Below are positions 31,860 through 44,013 of a stretch of 64,000 nt of DNA, one piece after another. Under the pieces are notes generated by a model. The model ran no database searches. It saw nothing but the letters and a program-made list of their open reading frames with translations, and had not been told where the DNA came from. How positions within the stretch are numbered: the stretch's first letter is position 1; the number at the start of each line of letters is the position of its first letter. The DNA is taken from positions 25,934,430-25,998,429 of the forward strand of contig CM077826.1 of NCBI GenBank assembly GCA_039720395.1. The letters run 5' to 3'. Made by a program: the position numbers and the translations under genes. The stretch is from Liquidambar formosana (lineage: Eukaryota; Streptophyta; Magnoliopsida; Saxifragales; Altingiaceae).

Positions 31860-33598
31860 AGTGAAAAGAATAAGAGATGGGAGCTCAAAGTGGATGGGGC
31901 ATCAAACGCGAAAGGGGTAGGTTTGGGAATTGTGCTGACAGATCTCGAGGGAGAGATCATCGAGCAAGCAGTTAGGCTTATGTTCCCAGCCTCAAACAAT
32001 AAAGCAGAGTATGAGGCAGTCGTGGCTAGACTTGGGGTGGCCCGAGCAATGGGAGTAAAAGAATTGACAGTATACAGTGACTCCAGACTCGTGGTTAACC
32101 AGCTGAACAAAGAATACGAAGCTAAAGATGAGAGAATGACTGCGTATATGCACAAGGTCTGGGAACTAGCTGCCGACTTCGCAATCGTCAAGTTTGAGCG
32201 CTTTGTGAGGGATCAAAATAGACACGCAGATGGGCTGGCTGCTCTGGTTGTAGCATTGGAAACGAATACTCCTCGCACCATAAACGTGGAAGTCCTGCAA
32301 GAACCCAGCATCGGGACAGAAGATGTCATCTTGGACATTCAGTCCATGTTACCAAGTTGGATGGACGAGATAATTGCCTACCTACAAAGAGATGAGCTAC
32401 CCGAGGATCGCAATCAGGGTCACCGAATTCGCGCTAAGTCAGCTCGGTTTTGGTTATCTCCTTCGGGCTCTCTCTACAAAAGATCTTATACGGGGCCATA
32501 TTTGAGGTGTGTACACCCAGACCAAATGCTAGACCTACTGATTGAACTCCACGAGGGGTCATGTGGGGACACGTAGAAGGAAGATCACTAGCCCACAGGG
32601 CGAATACCCAGGGCTACTGGTGGCCATATATGCAGAAGGATGCTATCAGGTATGTAAGGAAATGTCCAAAGTGTTAGATGTTTGCCGACAAGATACACCA
32701 ACCAGCTCAAGAACTACACCCCATATCTAACCCTTGGCCTTTCGCACAGTGGGGTTTAGATCTCGTGGGTTCGCTGCCCACAGCCTCGGGGAATAGGAAG
32801 TACTTGTTTATCGCAACTGACTACTTCACCAAGTGGGTAGAAGCCATCGCTCTTGCATCAATCAAAGATTCCGATATTATCAAGTTCCTTTGGGAAAATA
32901 TTATCACACGATTTGGGATCCCGAGAGCTTTTGTGTCAGACAATGGAACCTAGTTCGATAGCAAAAGAACCCGGGAATTTAGCGCCGAACAAGGGATTCA
33001 GTGGTGGTATTCTAACCCAAGCTACCCACAATGTAATAGCCAGGCAAAGGCAACTAACAAGATTATAGTCGCAGGGATAAAAAGGAGGCTGGATAATGCG
33101 AAAGGGCCTTGGCCTGATGAGCTGCATTCCGTATTATGGGCATACCGAACTACTCCAAGGAGGTCCACTGGAGAAACTCCATTCTCGATGACCTATGGAA
33201 TGGAAGCAGTTATACTAACGGAACTGGGTCTGCCGAGTCTCAGGACAGAGTTGTACGACGCAGCGATGAATGATTAAATTTTGTCCCGAGATCTGGATCT
33301 GGCAAAGGAAAGAAGGGAAAGATCCCGGATTAAAATGGCGTCTTACCAACAGGAACTCAAAAAATACTACAACCGAAGGATCAAGTCAAGGGAGTTCAAA
33401 GTCGGAGAGTTAGTACTCAGACAAGTAAACTCTGGAACCAGAAATCTTACAGAGGGAAAGCTAGGGGCAACATGGGAAGGTCCTTACGAGGTCATCCACG
33501 TTGGGGGCACAGGTTCCTACAGGTTAAAGAGCTTAGAGACTGGACAGGAACTCCCGAGATCAGTTAATATAGCCAATTTGAGATTGTTTTATCGTTAG
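31860..33598 (+). pseudogene. pol: Archaeal-type RNase H and integrase of family C
   Basis: The second RNase H (WELKVDGASNAKG, KAEYEAVVARLG, VYSDSRLVVNQ, RHADGLAALV) is read in another phase to 32576. An extra base near 32565 shifts again. The integrase then has WGLDLVGSL, FVSDNGT and, where the third catalytic residue should be, SQAKATNK: the expected Glu is Lys at 33047-33049 (GAG to AAG). Stops are TAG 32675, TAG 32951 and TAA 33275. The C-terminal part (WEGPYEVIHV) ends at 33598. Confidence 0.85.
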
Positions 33599-33689
33599 CG
33601 AGAGTTGTAATTACATTCAATGATTATTCAATACAAGTTCAAAGGTTATTCAGAGATATTATCGCTTATTTATCATTTAAATTAAAGGC

Positions 33690-34030
33690 ATTTGCCCAAG
33701 AACAGGTCGAAGTCATAAACTGCCTAAGAATGGGCACAAGTCTTGCCCAAGAATGGGTCCAAGCAGAAACTGCCTAGGAATGGGCACAAGTCTTTTCCAA
33801 GAAAGGGTCCAAGCAAAAACTGCCTAAGAATGGGCACAAGTCTTGCCCAAGAATGGATCAAAGCAAAAATTGCCTAAGAATGGGCACAAGTCTTGCCCAA
33901 GAAAGGGTCCAAGCAAAATTAGCCTAAGAATGGGCTCGACTCTAAGACTTGCCCAAGAATGGGTCCAAGAGAAAACTGCCTAAGAATAGGCTTAACCTAA
34001 CAGCATGCCTAGGGATGGGTCCAAGTAGAC
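33690..34030 (+). repeat. Tandem repeat of about 50 bp after family C pol
   Basis: About six units carry AACTGCCTAAGAATGGGCAC, then AAGTCTTGCCCAAGAATGGG. Each holds a hairpin TGGGCA-CAAGTCT-TGCCCA. Several units are degenerate. Confidence 0.8.
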
Positions 34031-34309
34031 AATGGTTAAAAGATGCTCAAGTCAATCACTGTCCTAATTGGAATCTAGGGTCAGATTGAGTTTAATTAAG
34101 CGTGCCAAAGAAACAATACACATACAGCAACAAAGGACTTCATCCCGAGATCACAGTCAAGCATACAGTCAACACAAAAGTAATGAACAGATGCACATGA
34201 TGAAGAAAAGATATATTTCATTTCAACAAAGAATATTACAACTGTCTGTACAAATAAAGGCACTTAGCCACAAACAAAGAAAAAGCAAGAAACAAAACAA
34301 AATCACTCC

Positions 34310-36992
34310 TTCCCCGAGCTTGCCGCTACAGGATCAGCAACTTCAGATACTTAGGCCGGAGTGACAGAGGCAGGAGGGGCTGCCGGAGCCTGAGGAGGAT
34401 CAAGGACTGCTTCTGACGAGTTCTCTGTTGCTGCCGCAGTTTGGTCCCCGTTGCCAGTAGCCGGAGACTTATCAGAGGTGCCAACGACCCTCTCGGCCTC
34501 AGTGTTGGCATTAGGCTGGGATGTGACCTCGGGTTCGTTCTACCCAAGCACGTCCTTGCCCGCAACCTCCACGTCGGCCTCCCCAGCATCACCTCCTTCG
34601 GGGTCGTACTCCGGGGGTACTTCCCTCCTTTCAAAGGGAATGTTAGCGATACTAGGGAACTGGGCAAAGACCAACTCGACCAAGGTTTCCCACGTGAATT
34701 TGTAGGTCGCCTCGAGCTCATCGGCCAACTGCCCAACGAGAGAATCCTTCACGCTTTTCCTCTCGTCAACTACTGCCTTCTCGACAGAAGCCTTCTCCTT
34801 CTCTACCTCAGCCTCCAGGGCCCGCACCTTCCTTGCTAGGTCCCGCTTCTCCTGAGCTAACTCGTTGCTGTTCTCCTTCGCTCTCTTCAGCTCGGCCTCC
34901 AGATCTGCATAGTCCTTCCTTGTGAGCTCGAGTTTGTTGATGGCACTCTCCGCATTGGACTGGTGAGTTTTGCACTCAGTCTTCCACTTTTCGATCTCAG
35001 ACACAGCGGCAGAGCAGTTCTTCTCTGATTCTTGCAACTTCTGCTCGAGCTCACTCCTGACCTTGGCGACCTCGATCTCTATTTTATTGTCTTCTTCGAC
35101 CAGGAGGTCGCCAGCTAACAGGATCTGTTGGTAGCCCTGTGAAGACAAAATTGAGTTAAAAACAAAATTTAAAGGTTTGAAAGATTACGAAAAAATCAGC
35201 ATGTTATACACATCAATACATACTCTGTACAGGCTAGTGAACTTGAAGCGAATTAGTTCGGGGGCGGATCTCCTCCTGAAATGCTCCATATCGGCGGGGA
35301 GCCTTATAGCATTGCTTAAGTACTTAAAGTTGTAATCCACCGAGAAGGAGCTTGAAACAGCCTCATCGGTGGGCGCCAGGAACTGAGTATATCAGAAACA
35401 GGGGAGTTAATCAACACGCACATTAGAAACTCATTAAAAGAAAAAGAGAAAAAGTTCAAGGGATCAGACTCTCACCTCGGGGAATTTGGCGACTATTTCA
35501 GCCCTGTTGGTAGTGCCTTCCCCGGCAGCAGAAGCAACAAACGAACCCCCTTGCCCGTACCTCAATACGGGAGGCTGCTGCTGGGGAGCTACGATGGAAG
35601 TGGGCCTCTTATTTTTTGGAGGTGGCACTTGGGGGGCTTTGCCTTTCCCAATGACGTTAGGCACCTCGGGCCTGCCTATGTCTTGCCCTTTCATTGCCCC
35701 AGCCATGAGCTTACCACTGTTGGGTTCAGTGGGCTTTTTGCCAGCATCCTGCCCTGCTCCCCGGGCAGAGACAGCCTGGTTGGTCTTCTGCTGCTGCTGA
35801 TTCTGTCGCTGTTATTGCTGCTGCTGATTCTACTGTTGTTGTTTCTGTACAGCAACCTTCTTTTCCTGGGCCTCCTTCTCGGCCGCCCTTCTCTCGGCAA
35901 CCAGAGCCTTCAAGTTCAGTCCGAAGTCCTTTTTGGCCCTCTGGTTGTCGGAGTCAGTTCTTTGTCTCTTTGCCGGAGGGGGATTGGAGCCCCTTCTCTC
36001 CATTGCTTGAGAGACAGTCTCCTCCGAACTGGAGCTCTCAATAACAAAAGGGGGGCGGCGTCCTGTCTTATCCAATGCTCTGACTTCCTCAACATCCTCT
36101 CCTTCAGCTCGGAGCCGGATCCCTTCTTCTTCTTCTTCTCCTTCTTGCTTTCCTCTCTCCACTTTTTGCTCCACCACGCAGGTTAGCTCGTCGTCAGGCT
36201 ACTCCCAGTGAGGGTAACTCGCCTTCCCGTAAGTCTGGTACCTCGCGTAGTAGTTGAGCAAGGTTTCGGCCGAACGGCAGTGCTGGCTGACTTGGTATCC
36301 CAGTAATGTCTGGATGTCTTTCTTCCTCAACTTGTTAGCAGGCTCGTTGGCGTGAGGAGCTGCTAGAAGGAAACATGACATAAATGTCAGTATGAAATCT
36401 AATATCTATCTCGGGGCCATATAAAAACACAAAAAAGAAAAAATGATCCCGCTGAGTGCTTACAGCTAGAGCCTCTCTCGCGAGGAATGATGGGTGCATC
36501 TGGGGGTAGAGTCCCATCCACAGGCCCGTATTCGAAGATGACAAGGTTGTAAGCTCCAGGATTGGAATCTGGGATGTGTGTGACAAAGGGTTTCTTTCTG
36601 GGCTTGAGGGAAAGATAATGGTCGGGTTTGTTTTTGAGGGCGCAGATTTTGTAGTGATGGAGTATCTCCCGCACTCCAACAGAAGTCCCTAATATCTGAT
36701 TAAGGGCATGAATCCCCAGGACTATCCTAAAGGAATTTAGCCCTAGCTGAGTCGGGACTATGCCACAGTAGTAGAGGAGGAAGTCATTGAGGAGGTCAGG
36801 AAATGGGACTCGAACTCCACCCTCCATGAACGCAGCAATAGGGACAGGGAGGCCATTCTGGGTATCTGACCTATAGATGTCCTCCCGGGGCTCAGCAAAG
36901 TGGAAGCTGAACTTCCCATCTTCAAAGCCGTACAAGGCTTTAAACTCTGCTATCCTTGCAGGGTTGTCCCTAATGTCATAAAAAGAAGACAT
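34310..36992 (-). pseudogene. Antisense gene in family C: Transposase_28-like domain plus coiled coil
   Basis: Minus-strand exons are visible at 36992-36464 (start MSSFYDIRDNPARIAEFK), about 36362-35476, about 35386-35222 and 35139 to about 34310. Exon 1 has the pattern of the 'putative gypsy type transposon' domain (PF04195 by memory): GVRVPFPDLLNDFLLYYCGI, then QLGLNSFRIVLG. Exon 2 is Gln/Glu/Lys-rich with RRGSNPPPAKRQRTDSDNQ, a possible nuclear signal. The fourth is a long coiled coil. In-frame stops (TAG near 36203, TAGs in a Gln run near 35830, TAG at 34542-34540) fit CAG-to-TAG decay. The antisense position matches that in A2, but the protein is unrelated. Confidence 0.7.
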
Positions 36993-37886
36993 CTGCCAAG
37001 TTGAAAGGGGAAGGTTAAATCCAAGAATAACTCAACCTATGCCCACATGCCCCGACCTGAAATTTCAAAGTCAAGTCCTGACAGGTATGTTATCCCTGTC
37101 TTGACAGACACTAAAATTTTTCTAAGTGTCAGCTCGGGAAATATTAAAGTCGGTGTTGGGAAGAGACAAAAGAAGAGACCAATGGTCTCTTTCTCAAATT
37201 TACCCCGAGATGGGGTTTTTTCAAACCCTAAAAGGCGGGAAAATTGGTATCTTGGCGATTTGCCCCAAAAACCAGAGGGAAACCCTAGAATCGCGAAACA
37301 AACCCCAAGAACAATACCAACAACCCCAAGCAAAGAAAATAGAACCGTAAAAACTGAAGAATAAGAGCAAAGAAGAAATTATACCTTTGCGAAGATCAAA
37401 TGGTGGTCAGAAAAGTGAGTCTGTCGTGAAGGTGGGACGGTGCGATGTCAAAAGTCTTCGAAGAACCACTTCTTGAAAGATGAACGAAGCAGAAAGAGTC
37501 TCCAAACGAGGAAAAGTGTCGGTAGAATAAATCACAAGACAATAAACAGGCACAGAACAGGTTTTCTTCGACGAACAAACTGCGCTGGCAGTAGATTCCG
37601 GTAAAAAAGCAGTAAGCACGGAGTGTTCTTGATGAAGGCAGAAGGCAGAGAGCAGAGAAAGTGAGGAACACAGGAGATAGAGAGAGAATGCAAAACGTAA
37701 AGTAAATAGTGAATACCTTTCCCCCCAAAAACATAGTGTTTCTGCAGCATTAAATGCGATAAGCGGCGGATGAGACAGCCCCAAGGCACATGACGTCAGT
37801 GCCTTGAAATACGGAAGGGTAAAACACTTAGCAAAATAAAATTATGACCATTCCCAACTTGCGAATGTCATAATTGGGGCAAATTG
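36993..37886 (-). other. Presumed promoter/leader of the antisense gene, and 3' end of family C
   Basis: No sense gene is present. The stretch lies upstream of the antisense start and before the 3' LTR. Minus-strand TC-rich runs around 37660-37690 look like a plant 5' leader. AATTGGGGCAAAT just before 37887 is the likely primer tract. Confidence 0.4.
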
Positions 37887-38582
37887 TGTGGAAATATCTC
37901 TAAACTGAGGTTCCAGCTCGGGATAGAAAGCTCAAACCAGAAACGTTGACACGTGGCAAAGGCAATTCAACCAAGCCGATCACAACGCACGTGATCCACC
38001 TCCCCTGATTCAGTTCGGGCCAAAGAGTTAAACCACAACATTTAACACGTGGTTGATGTAACACGGTAGGAACTGTTGTAAACCACGTGATCCCTCAACT
38101 CGGGGCCTTACCTTCAGCTCGGGACACCTGCCCTATGACTCACACTATAGTCCAAATCCTACTACAATCCAAAACTGTCGCAGCAGCTGTAATTCCTGAC
38201 ACAGCAGTTACTAGGAATCATGGTTCCACCCAAACCACGATTAACAAACCATGGTCAAACGGTTATTGGTAAACCATGGTCAGATCTGACCTAACCAAGG
38301 CAGTTACCTGACCTCACATGGTCAGTCCGTACAGGTGGGTATAAAAAGAATACGATACAGCCAAATGTGGTAAGCTACAGTACCCTAATTCTTTGAGATT
38401 CATCTTCTTCCTTGCCTCATTCTCCCAAAATAGTTTATGACTTAAGCTTTGGAGAGGGCACGGCCAAAACCCACCTTGGCCTACCCTCTGACCCTTTTTC
38501 CAAGCTTGTGATTGCAGGTCCGGGCGAGAGAGCAAGCTCCATCATTAACACGTAGTTCGGGGTGCAGTTTTTACCCCGTACA
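37887..38582 (+). repeat. 3' LTR of family C element
   Basis: It is 696 bp and colinear with 26949-27644, with mostly transition differences (for example CTGAACCGAGG against CTAAACTGAGG). The TATA motif is near 38341. GTGTG target duplication follows. Confidence 0.94.
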
Positions 38583-38610
38583 GTGTGTATATACATATAT
38601 ATGTATATAC
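38583..38610. repeat. TA/TG microsatellite, right part
   Basis: This is the continuation of 26734-26948 beyond the family C insertion. It abuts viral sequence directly at 38611. Confidence 0.85.
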
Positions 38611-39182
38611 TTGTTCTCTTGGTTTTTAGGGGGAACTATTTCGGGTAAGGACCAGTCTTCTGGTAATACCACCTCATCCGAAGAAATTCTCTGGGGTACT
38701 ACAATGTTTGAATGAGTGGATTGTGTCTGTATTAATGTTGTATATCCTTTCGGACTTGTTTTTAATGCTTTTGGTATTATACTTGCCATTACTTTATAAT
38801 ATAATCAATATACTAGAGCTACGGCTGCAGCTCTTTTGTCCATATCATAACCATGTGTTTTAATATTTAATGTTAAAGATGTTAAAATGGTTGGATCATG
38901 TAACCATACCGTGAAGTTAGGATAACAATCAAAATATACCGGGCCATTACATAAACTAGATTCTATTAATCCTAAAATGGAATCGGTAAATTGTCAATGT
39001 CTAGCATCTCTTAGACATATTAATGATGAGACTTTTAAGCCATCTCTTGTTAATGGTTTAAGGGCTTTTTGTATACATTCAAAATGTATATACTTATAAT
39101 TTTTTGTTAAATGTTTTAAAATAGTTTGTTTTGATAATAATAGAATTGTTTCATGATCAGAAGAAAATAGAATAGATAACAC
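38611..39182 (-). pseudogene. Movement-protein fragment of the pararetrovirus, inverted
   Basis: The minus strand reads for about 190 codons in one phase, with stops at 38996-38994 and near 38805. GPVYFDCYPNFTVWLHDP and the following KTHGYDM segment match the 30K-type movement-protein core of caulimovirids. It starts inside the gene at the 39182 junction and ends at the microsatellite. The protein would modify plasmodesmata in an intact virus. Here it is a fragment on the opposite strand to all other viral genes. Confidence 0.75.
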
Positions 39183-39190
39183 AACACCCA

Positions 39191-41242
39191 GATGGTTCAG
39201 TAGGAATTAGATTTACACCAACTAGACAAGTTACATTGAACATTACAGACTTTACTTCAAACCCTTCTAGGCCATATACCCCGGCTAGATCTTCGTATTC
39301 AGCCCCAAAACCAACAGCACCATATGAAACACACATACCTTCCAAGACCCCTTCAGAGAGAATAACATGAGTAAGAACAAATCCTCCAAATATTTCTCAA
39401 CCATATTATACTGTTGATACACCTAGCTCTGAAAATCCTGAAAATATGTCTCCAACAAGATCAGATATGGAAGGAACAAGATATGATCCACAAATAAATA
39501 TGTTATCAAAAGAATCAACATTTAGACTTAATCCAAATTTGTTAAACAACTCTGTCCAAACCATCCAAGAGAATATTAATAATTATAGAATCTAAAAGAA
39601 ACTTCCTTTAAAAGATATACATCTAATTGAGTTAGAAATTCTACAAGATTTACATATTGAATATTGCAAATATCATAAAATAAATCTAGAATTCTTGTTA
39701 TGGTATCAAATATTTGCTAAAGGAAATTATAAAGTCAATAATCCTCCATTTTCATCTAAAACTATTAATGTACAAACCAAAGAAACAACCAAGTGGAAAA
39801 CTTCAGATAATAAAATTATACAAGCAGTACATCCTCCTTTAGAAAACATTCAAATAAAAGTAAGAGATAACATACTTACTGCTTCTCCATTCAAAGACTG
39901 CAATGCTTCTGTTATGACTTCTGAGGGAAAAAAGCTTATTGAACAAAATAATTATACAAATCAACATTTACATACCATAGGAACACAATTAGACAGAATT
40001 GAATTAATCCAAGACCAAATACATACAAATACTAAACCTAAAACAGAAAACCACTCAACACTTAGCACATCATATTTTCAAAATCCAAAACCTCAACCTA
40101 TAAAATCTCCTCTCCTCTTCAAACCACATCAAATACCTAAAGCACATGAACTGCGATTTAAATATGCTTCTGATGAATTAGTGGATGAAATTACTAAAAG
40201 ATTAGCCCAATTACTTCTCAACTCCACCACTAAAAATATTACCCCATTAATACATCTTAAATCTACTTCGCAAGAAGAACCATTAGAATTACATTCTAAA
40301 ACATTTTCCCATCCAAGACCGATAACAAGAAATTATTATTCCCGAACAACACCTATTGATGTCCAATTTGAAGAACGCCCACAATATGTACAAGGTGAAT
40401 ATAGTGGATCTTCTATCTATGAATGGAATATTGATGGTATGTCTGAATATCAAATTTTAGGATTAATGAATGAAATCTTTATGGTAGTTACTGCTTATAA
40501 ACATAGACAAAATGCCACGGACAGCCAAGCTTTTCATTTAATTATTACTGGATTTACTGGCCAACTCAAAGGCTGGTGGGATCACTTTTTACATGACCAA
40601 GATCGTTATAATATTGAACATGCAACAAAAGTTGATAATAATAATAATCCCATTCTAGATGCAAGAGGACAACCTGTTTCAGATAATATAAATATTCTAA
40701 TATACACCATTGTTAAACATTTTCTTGGAGATCCTTTAACCATTACTGACCGAGCCAGTGAAGTACTCTCACATTTAAGATGTCCAACATTAGATGATTT
40801 CAGATGGTATAAAGATGTTTTCTTAAGTAAGGTGTTATTAAGAGAAGATTGTCAAAAGGATTATTGGAAAGAAAGATTTATTACTGGATTACCTAAATTA
40901 TTTAGTGAAAAGGTTAAACAAAAATTAAGAGAAATACATGGTGGCATAATTAATTATCATATTTTATCCTATGGTGATATTATTTCCTTAATTCAAATAG
41001 AAGGATTAGCTTTATGCACAGATCTTAGATTGGAAGCACAAATGAAGAAACAACAAAAATTAGGAAGAAAAGAATTAGGACAATTTTGTGAACAATTTGG
41101 ATATCCTAAGATTGAAGCCCCATCTTTAAGGATAAGAAAAACTCAAAAGAAATCATATAAAAAACCAAAACAAACTCATTCTTCTAAATACCGTTATAAA
41201 AATAGAAAATATAGTTGGTTACGATATCCAGTACGACATTAA
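39191..41242 (+). pseudogene. Capsid region of the pararetrovirus polyprotein
   Basis: A single phase runs from the 39183 junction, with stops at 39368 and 39593 and a long open stretch from 39695 to TAA 41240. The N-terminal part is Ser/Thr/Pro-rich (SNPSRPYTPARSS) and would link movement protein and capsid. The capsid core includes [15 protein letters not shown] (about 40548-40592) and ends in a basic KKSYKKPKQTHSSKYRYKN tail. This resembles florendovirus capsid regions as far as I recall them. Confidence 0.75.
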
Positions 41243-42556
41243 GCCAAACAATCACAAACCAACACCAAAAATAAATCTAATAAATCTCACAAGCCTCAAT
41301 CTTTCAAGAAAACCCCTAAGTGTTGGAAATGTGGAAAATTAGGTCATTACAAAAACAATTGCAAACTAAAAGATAACATTAACTCTTTAGAAATTCCTGA
41401 TGAACTTAAATTACAATTGTATAACTTATTAAAAGAACATTCTGATACAGGATCTGAAATACAATCTAATGAAGACATTAATGAAATTGAACAAGATGAT
41501 ATTCCAGAAACATCTTCATCCTCTTCTTCCTCTGATTCTGAATCTGAACAAGAAGATGGTTCCCCCATAAAAAATTGTACATCTCTAACATGTTGCAATA
41601 AACCTCCAGAAAAATCCTTAATGCCTTTAACAAAAGAAGAAAGACAATTATTAGACTTTGCTGATACAATTACAGATCCAGACTTTAAAAGAACATATTT
41701 ACAAAATTTTTCTAATACAATTAGCCAATCCATGAAAACAAGCCATGAGATACCTTCTGATCATAATTTAAAATCCATTCTAAACAGATTTGATAAAACA
41801 AAAACTAGACCTACAACTATTCAAGATTTACAATATGAAATAAATCAGGGAAAAATAGAAATTAGACATTTAAAAGAACAAGTAAATTCTTTAGAACAAC
41901 TCAGAACACAAGTAGAAGATTTACAAAGAAAACAAAACTATTTGGCACAACAACTGCTTTCTTCAACATCAACCTCCTTTCCAGAGAATATTCATGAAGA
42001 AGACATTACATCTGAGCAAAACCAAGACTTAGATGCCATACAAATAGCAACATTAATTGATTATCAAAAATGGCATGTAGATATTAATCTTGTTATTAAT
42101 AAAACATTGACAATAAATACATTTGCCTTAGTAGACACAGGAGTAGATATGAATTGTATAGCCCAAGGACTAGTCCCAACACAATATTGCCAATAAACCA
42201 CAGAAAAACCATTAACTACTACTGATGGCACTAAAATGTATATTGATTACAAACTTGAAAAGGTACAAGTGTGTAATCAAGGAAGTTGTGTTGAAACCCC
42301 ATTTATACTTTTAAAAGATTTAACCAAGCCAGTAATTTTGGGAACTCCTTTTCTAAGACTCATCACCCCATTTAGTGTTAAAAATGACGGGATCCATACA
42401 AAATTAGCTGGACAAAAGATAATTTATAAATTCCTCAAACCCCCTCAACAAAGAGAACTTCATACTTTTGATTTACTTAAAGCTGAATTAATTACAACAT
42501 TGAATCTTATCTCCAAAGAAGAACAACATCATAAATACTTTCATTATGAGATCTGA
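41243..42556 (+). pseudogene. Zinc knuckle, acidic linker and aspartic protease of the pararetrovirus
   Basis: The same phase continues. CWKCGKLGHYKNNC (about 41321-41362) is a canonical CCHC knuckle for nucleic-acid binding. An acidic, Ser-rich linker (41500-41560) and a coiled-coil-like stretch follow. The protease site reads ALVDTGVDMNCI (about 42127-42160), with a VILGTPFL partner motif near 42333. Stops are TAA 42194 and TGA 42554. Confidence 0.8.
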
Positions 42557-44013
42557 TCCTTAAAAATCGAACAAGCCTTACAAACTAAAGAATTAAAAAC
42601 AAAAATTAAACAATTTCATACTCTATTAAAAAATACGGTTTGCTCTGATTTACCTAATGCCTTCTGGAACAGGAAAAAACATACAGTAAGTTTACCTTAT
42701 GAACTAGATTTTAAGGATTCTCAAATTCCCACAAAAGCTAGACCAATTCAGATGAATCAACAACTTTTAGAATATTATAAAAAAGAAATTCAAGGATTAT
42801 TAAAGAAAAACTTGATCAGGAAAAGCAAATCTCCATAGAGTTGCTCAGCTTTCTATGTTAATAAACTTGCTGAAATAAAAAGAGGAGCTCCAAGATTAGT
42901 CATCAATTACAAGCCTTTAAATAAAGTTTTACAATGGATCAGATATCCCATTCCTAATAAACAAGACCTATTAAACAGGTTATACAATGCAAAAATATTT
43001 TCTAAATTTGACATGAAATCTGGCTTTTGGTAAATTTAGCTCAAAGAGGAAGATGGGTACAAAACTGCATTTAGTGTACCATTTGGTCAATATGAATGGA
43101 ATGTTATGCCATTTGGACTAAAAAATGCTCCATCAGAATTTTAAAATATTATGAATGACATATTTAATCCATATTCAGCATGGTCTATAGTTTATATGGA
43201 TGATGTTCTAATATATTCCGAAGATATTGAACAACATTGGAAACATTTATATACATTTTTAAACATTATTAAAAAGAATGGTTTAGTTCTTTCAGAATCA
43301 AAAATAAAATTATTCCAAACAAAAGTTAGATTCTTAGGCCACAATATTTATAATGGAACAATAATCCCCATTGAAAGAAGCCTTGAATTCTCAAGTAAAT
43401 TTCCAGATGAAATTAAGGATAAACATCAACTACAAAGATTTTTGGGAAGTCTTAATTACATTGGAAATTTTTATCAAGATCTCCACAGATTGTGTAAACC
43501 ATTATATGACAGACTTAAGAAAAATCCTCCAGCATGGTTTCAACACCATACTGACACTGTCAAACTAATAAAATCAAGAATAACCCATTTACCATTATTA
43601 CACATTGCTAATCCTCAAGCCTTTAAAATTGTTGAAACAGATGCTTCAGAAATAGGATATGGTGGTATTCTCAAGCAAAGATTAGAAAAAGAACAATTAG
43701 TATGTTTTACTTCAGGTGTTTGGAATTCTTCTCAAAAGAATTACAGTACTATTAAAAAAGGGATTTTGAGTATTGTTTTATGTGTTTCCAAATTTCTGAT
43801 CTTTTAAATCAGCTATTTCTTATTCGTGTTGATTGTAAAAGTGCCAAAACAGTTTTAGAAAAAGATGTCAAAAATATTGCTTCAAAACAAATTTTTGCCA
43901 GAGGGCAAGCCATTTTAAGTGTTTTTGATTTTGAAATCGAATTCATCAAAGGAGAAAACAATAGCCTTCCTGATTTTCTCTCACGGGAATTCTTGCAGGG
44001 TTCCCATGGGTGA
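42557..44013 (+). pseudogene. Reverse transcriptase and RNase H of the pararetrovirus
   Basis: The same phase continues to 43807, with stops at 42836, 43031, 43037, 43142 and 43805. RT motifs are KFDMKSGFW, VMPFGLKNAPSEF and IVYMDDVLIYS (YMDD, about 43189-43205). RNase H has ETDASEIGYGG. The frame changes near 43800, after which ARGQAILSVFDFEIEFIKG and LPDFLSRE complete the RNase H. No integrase follows. This copy cannot encode an active enzyme. Confidence 0.85.

Larger units (their letters stand above)
26949..38582 (+). mobile_element. Second Tat-lineage retrotransposon (family C), degraded
   Basis: It is 11.6 kb with two 696-bp LTRs and target duplication GTGTG (26944-26948 and 38583-38587) inside the microsatellite. 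The LTRs differ at few sites, mostly transitions. The sense frame is one gag-pro-pol polyprotein with about a dozen stops and two frame changes. An antisense gene lies between integrase and the 3' LTR. The archaeal-type second RNase H places it in the Tat lineage (Retand-like by organisation). Confidence 0.93.

Noticed and set aside
35486..36186. Leucine-rich plus-strand frames
   Set aside because: They are shadows of the Gln/Glu-rich antisense exons on the other strand.
39191..44013. Ty3/gypsy retrotransposon instead of pararetrovirus
   Set aside because: No LTRs, primer binding site or integrase, and a movement-protein fragment plus a second ORF are present.
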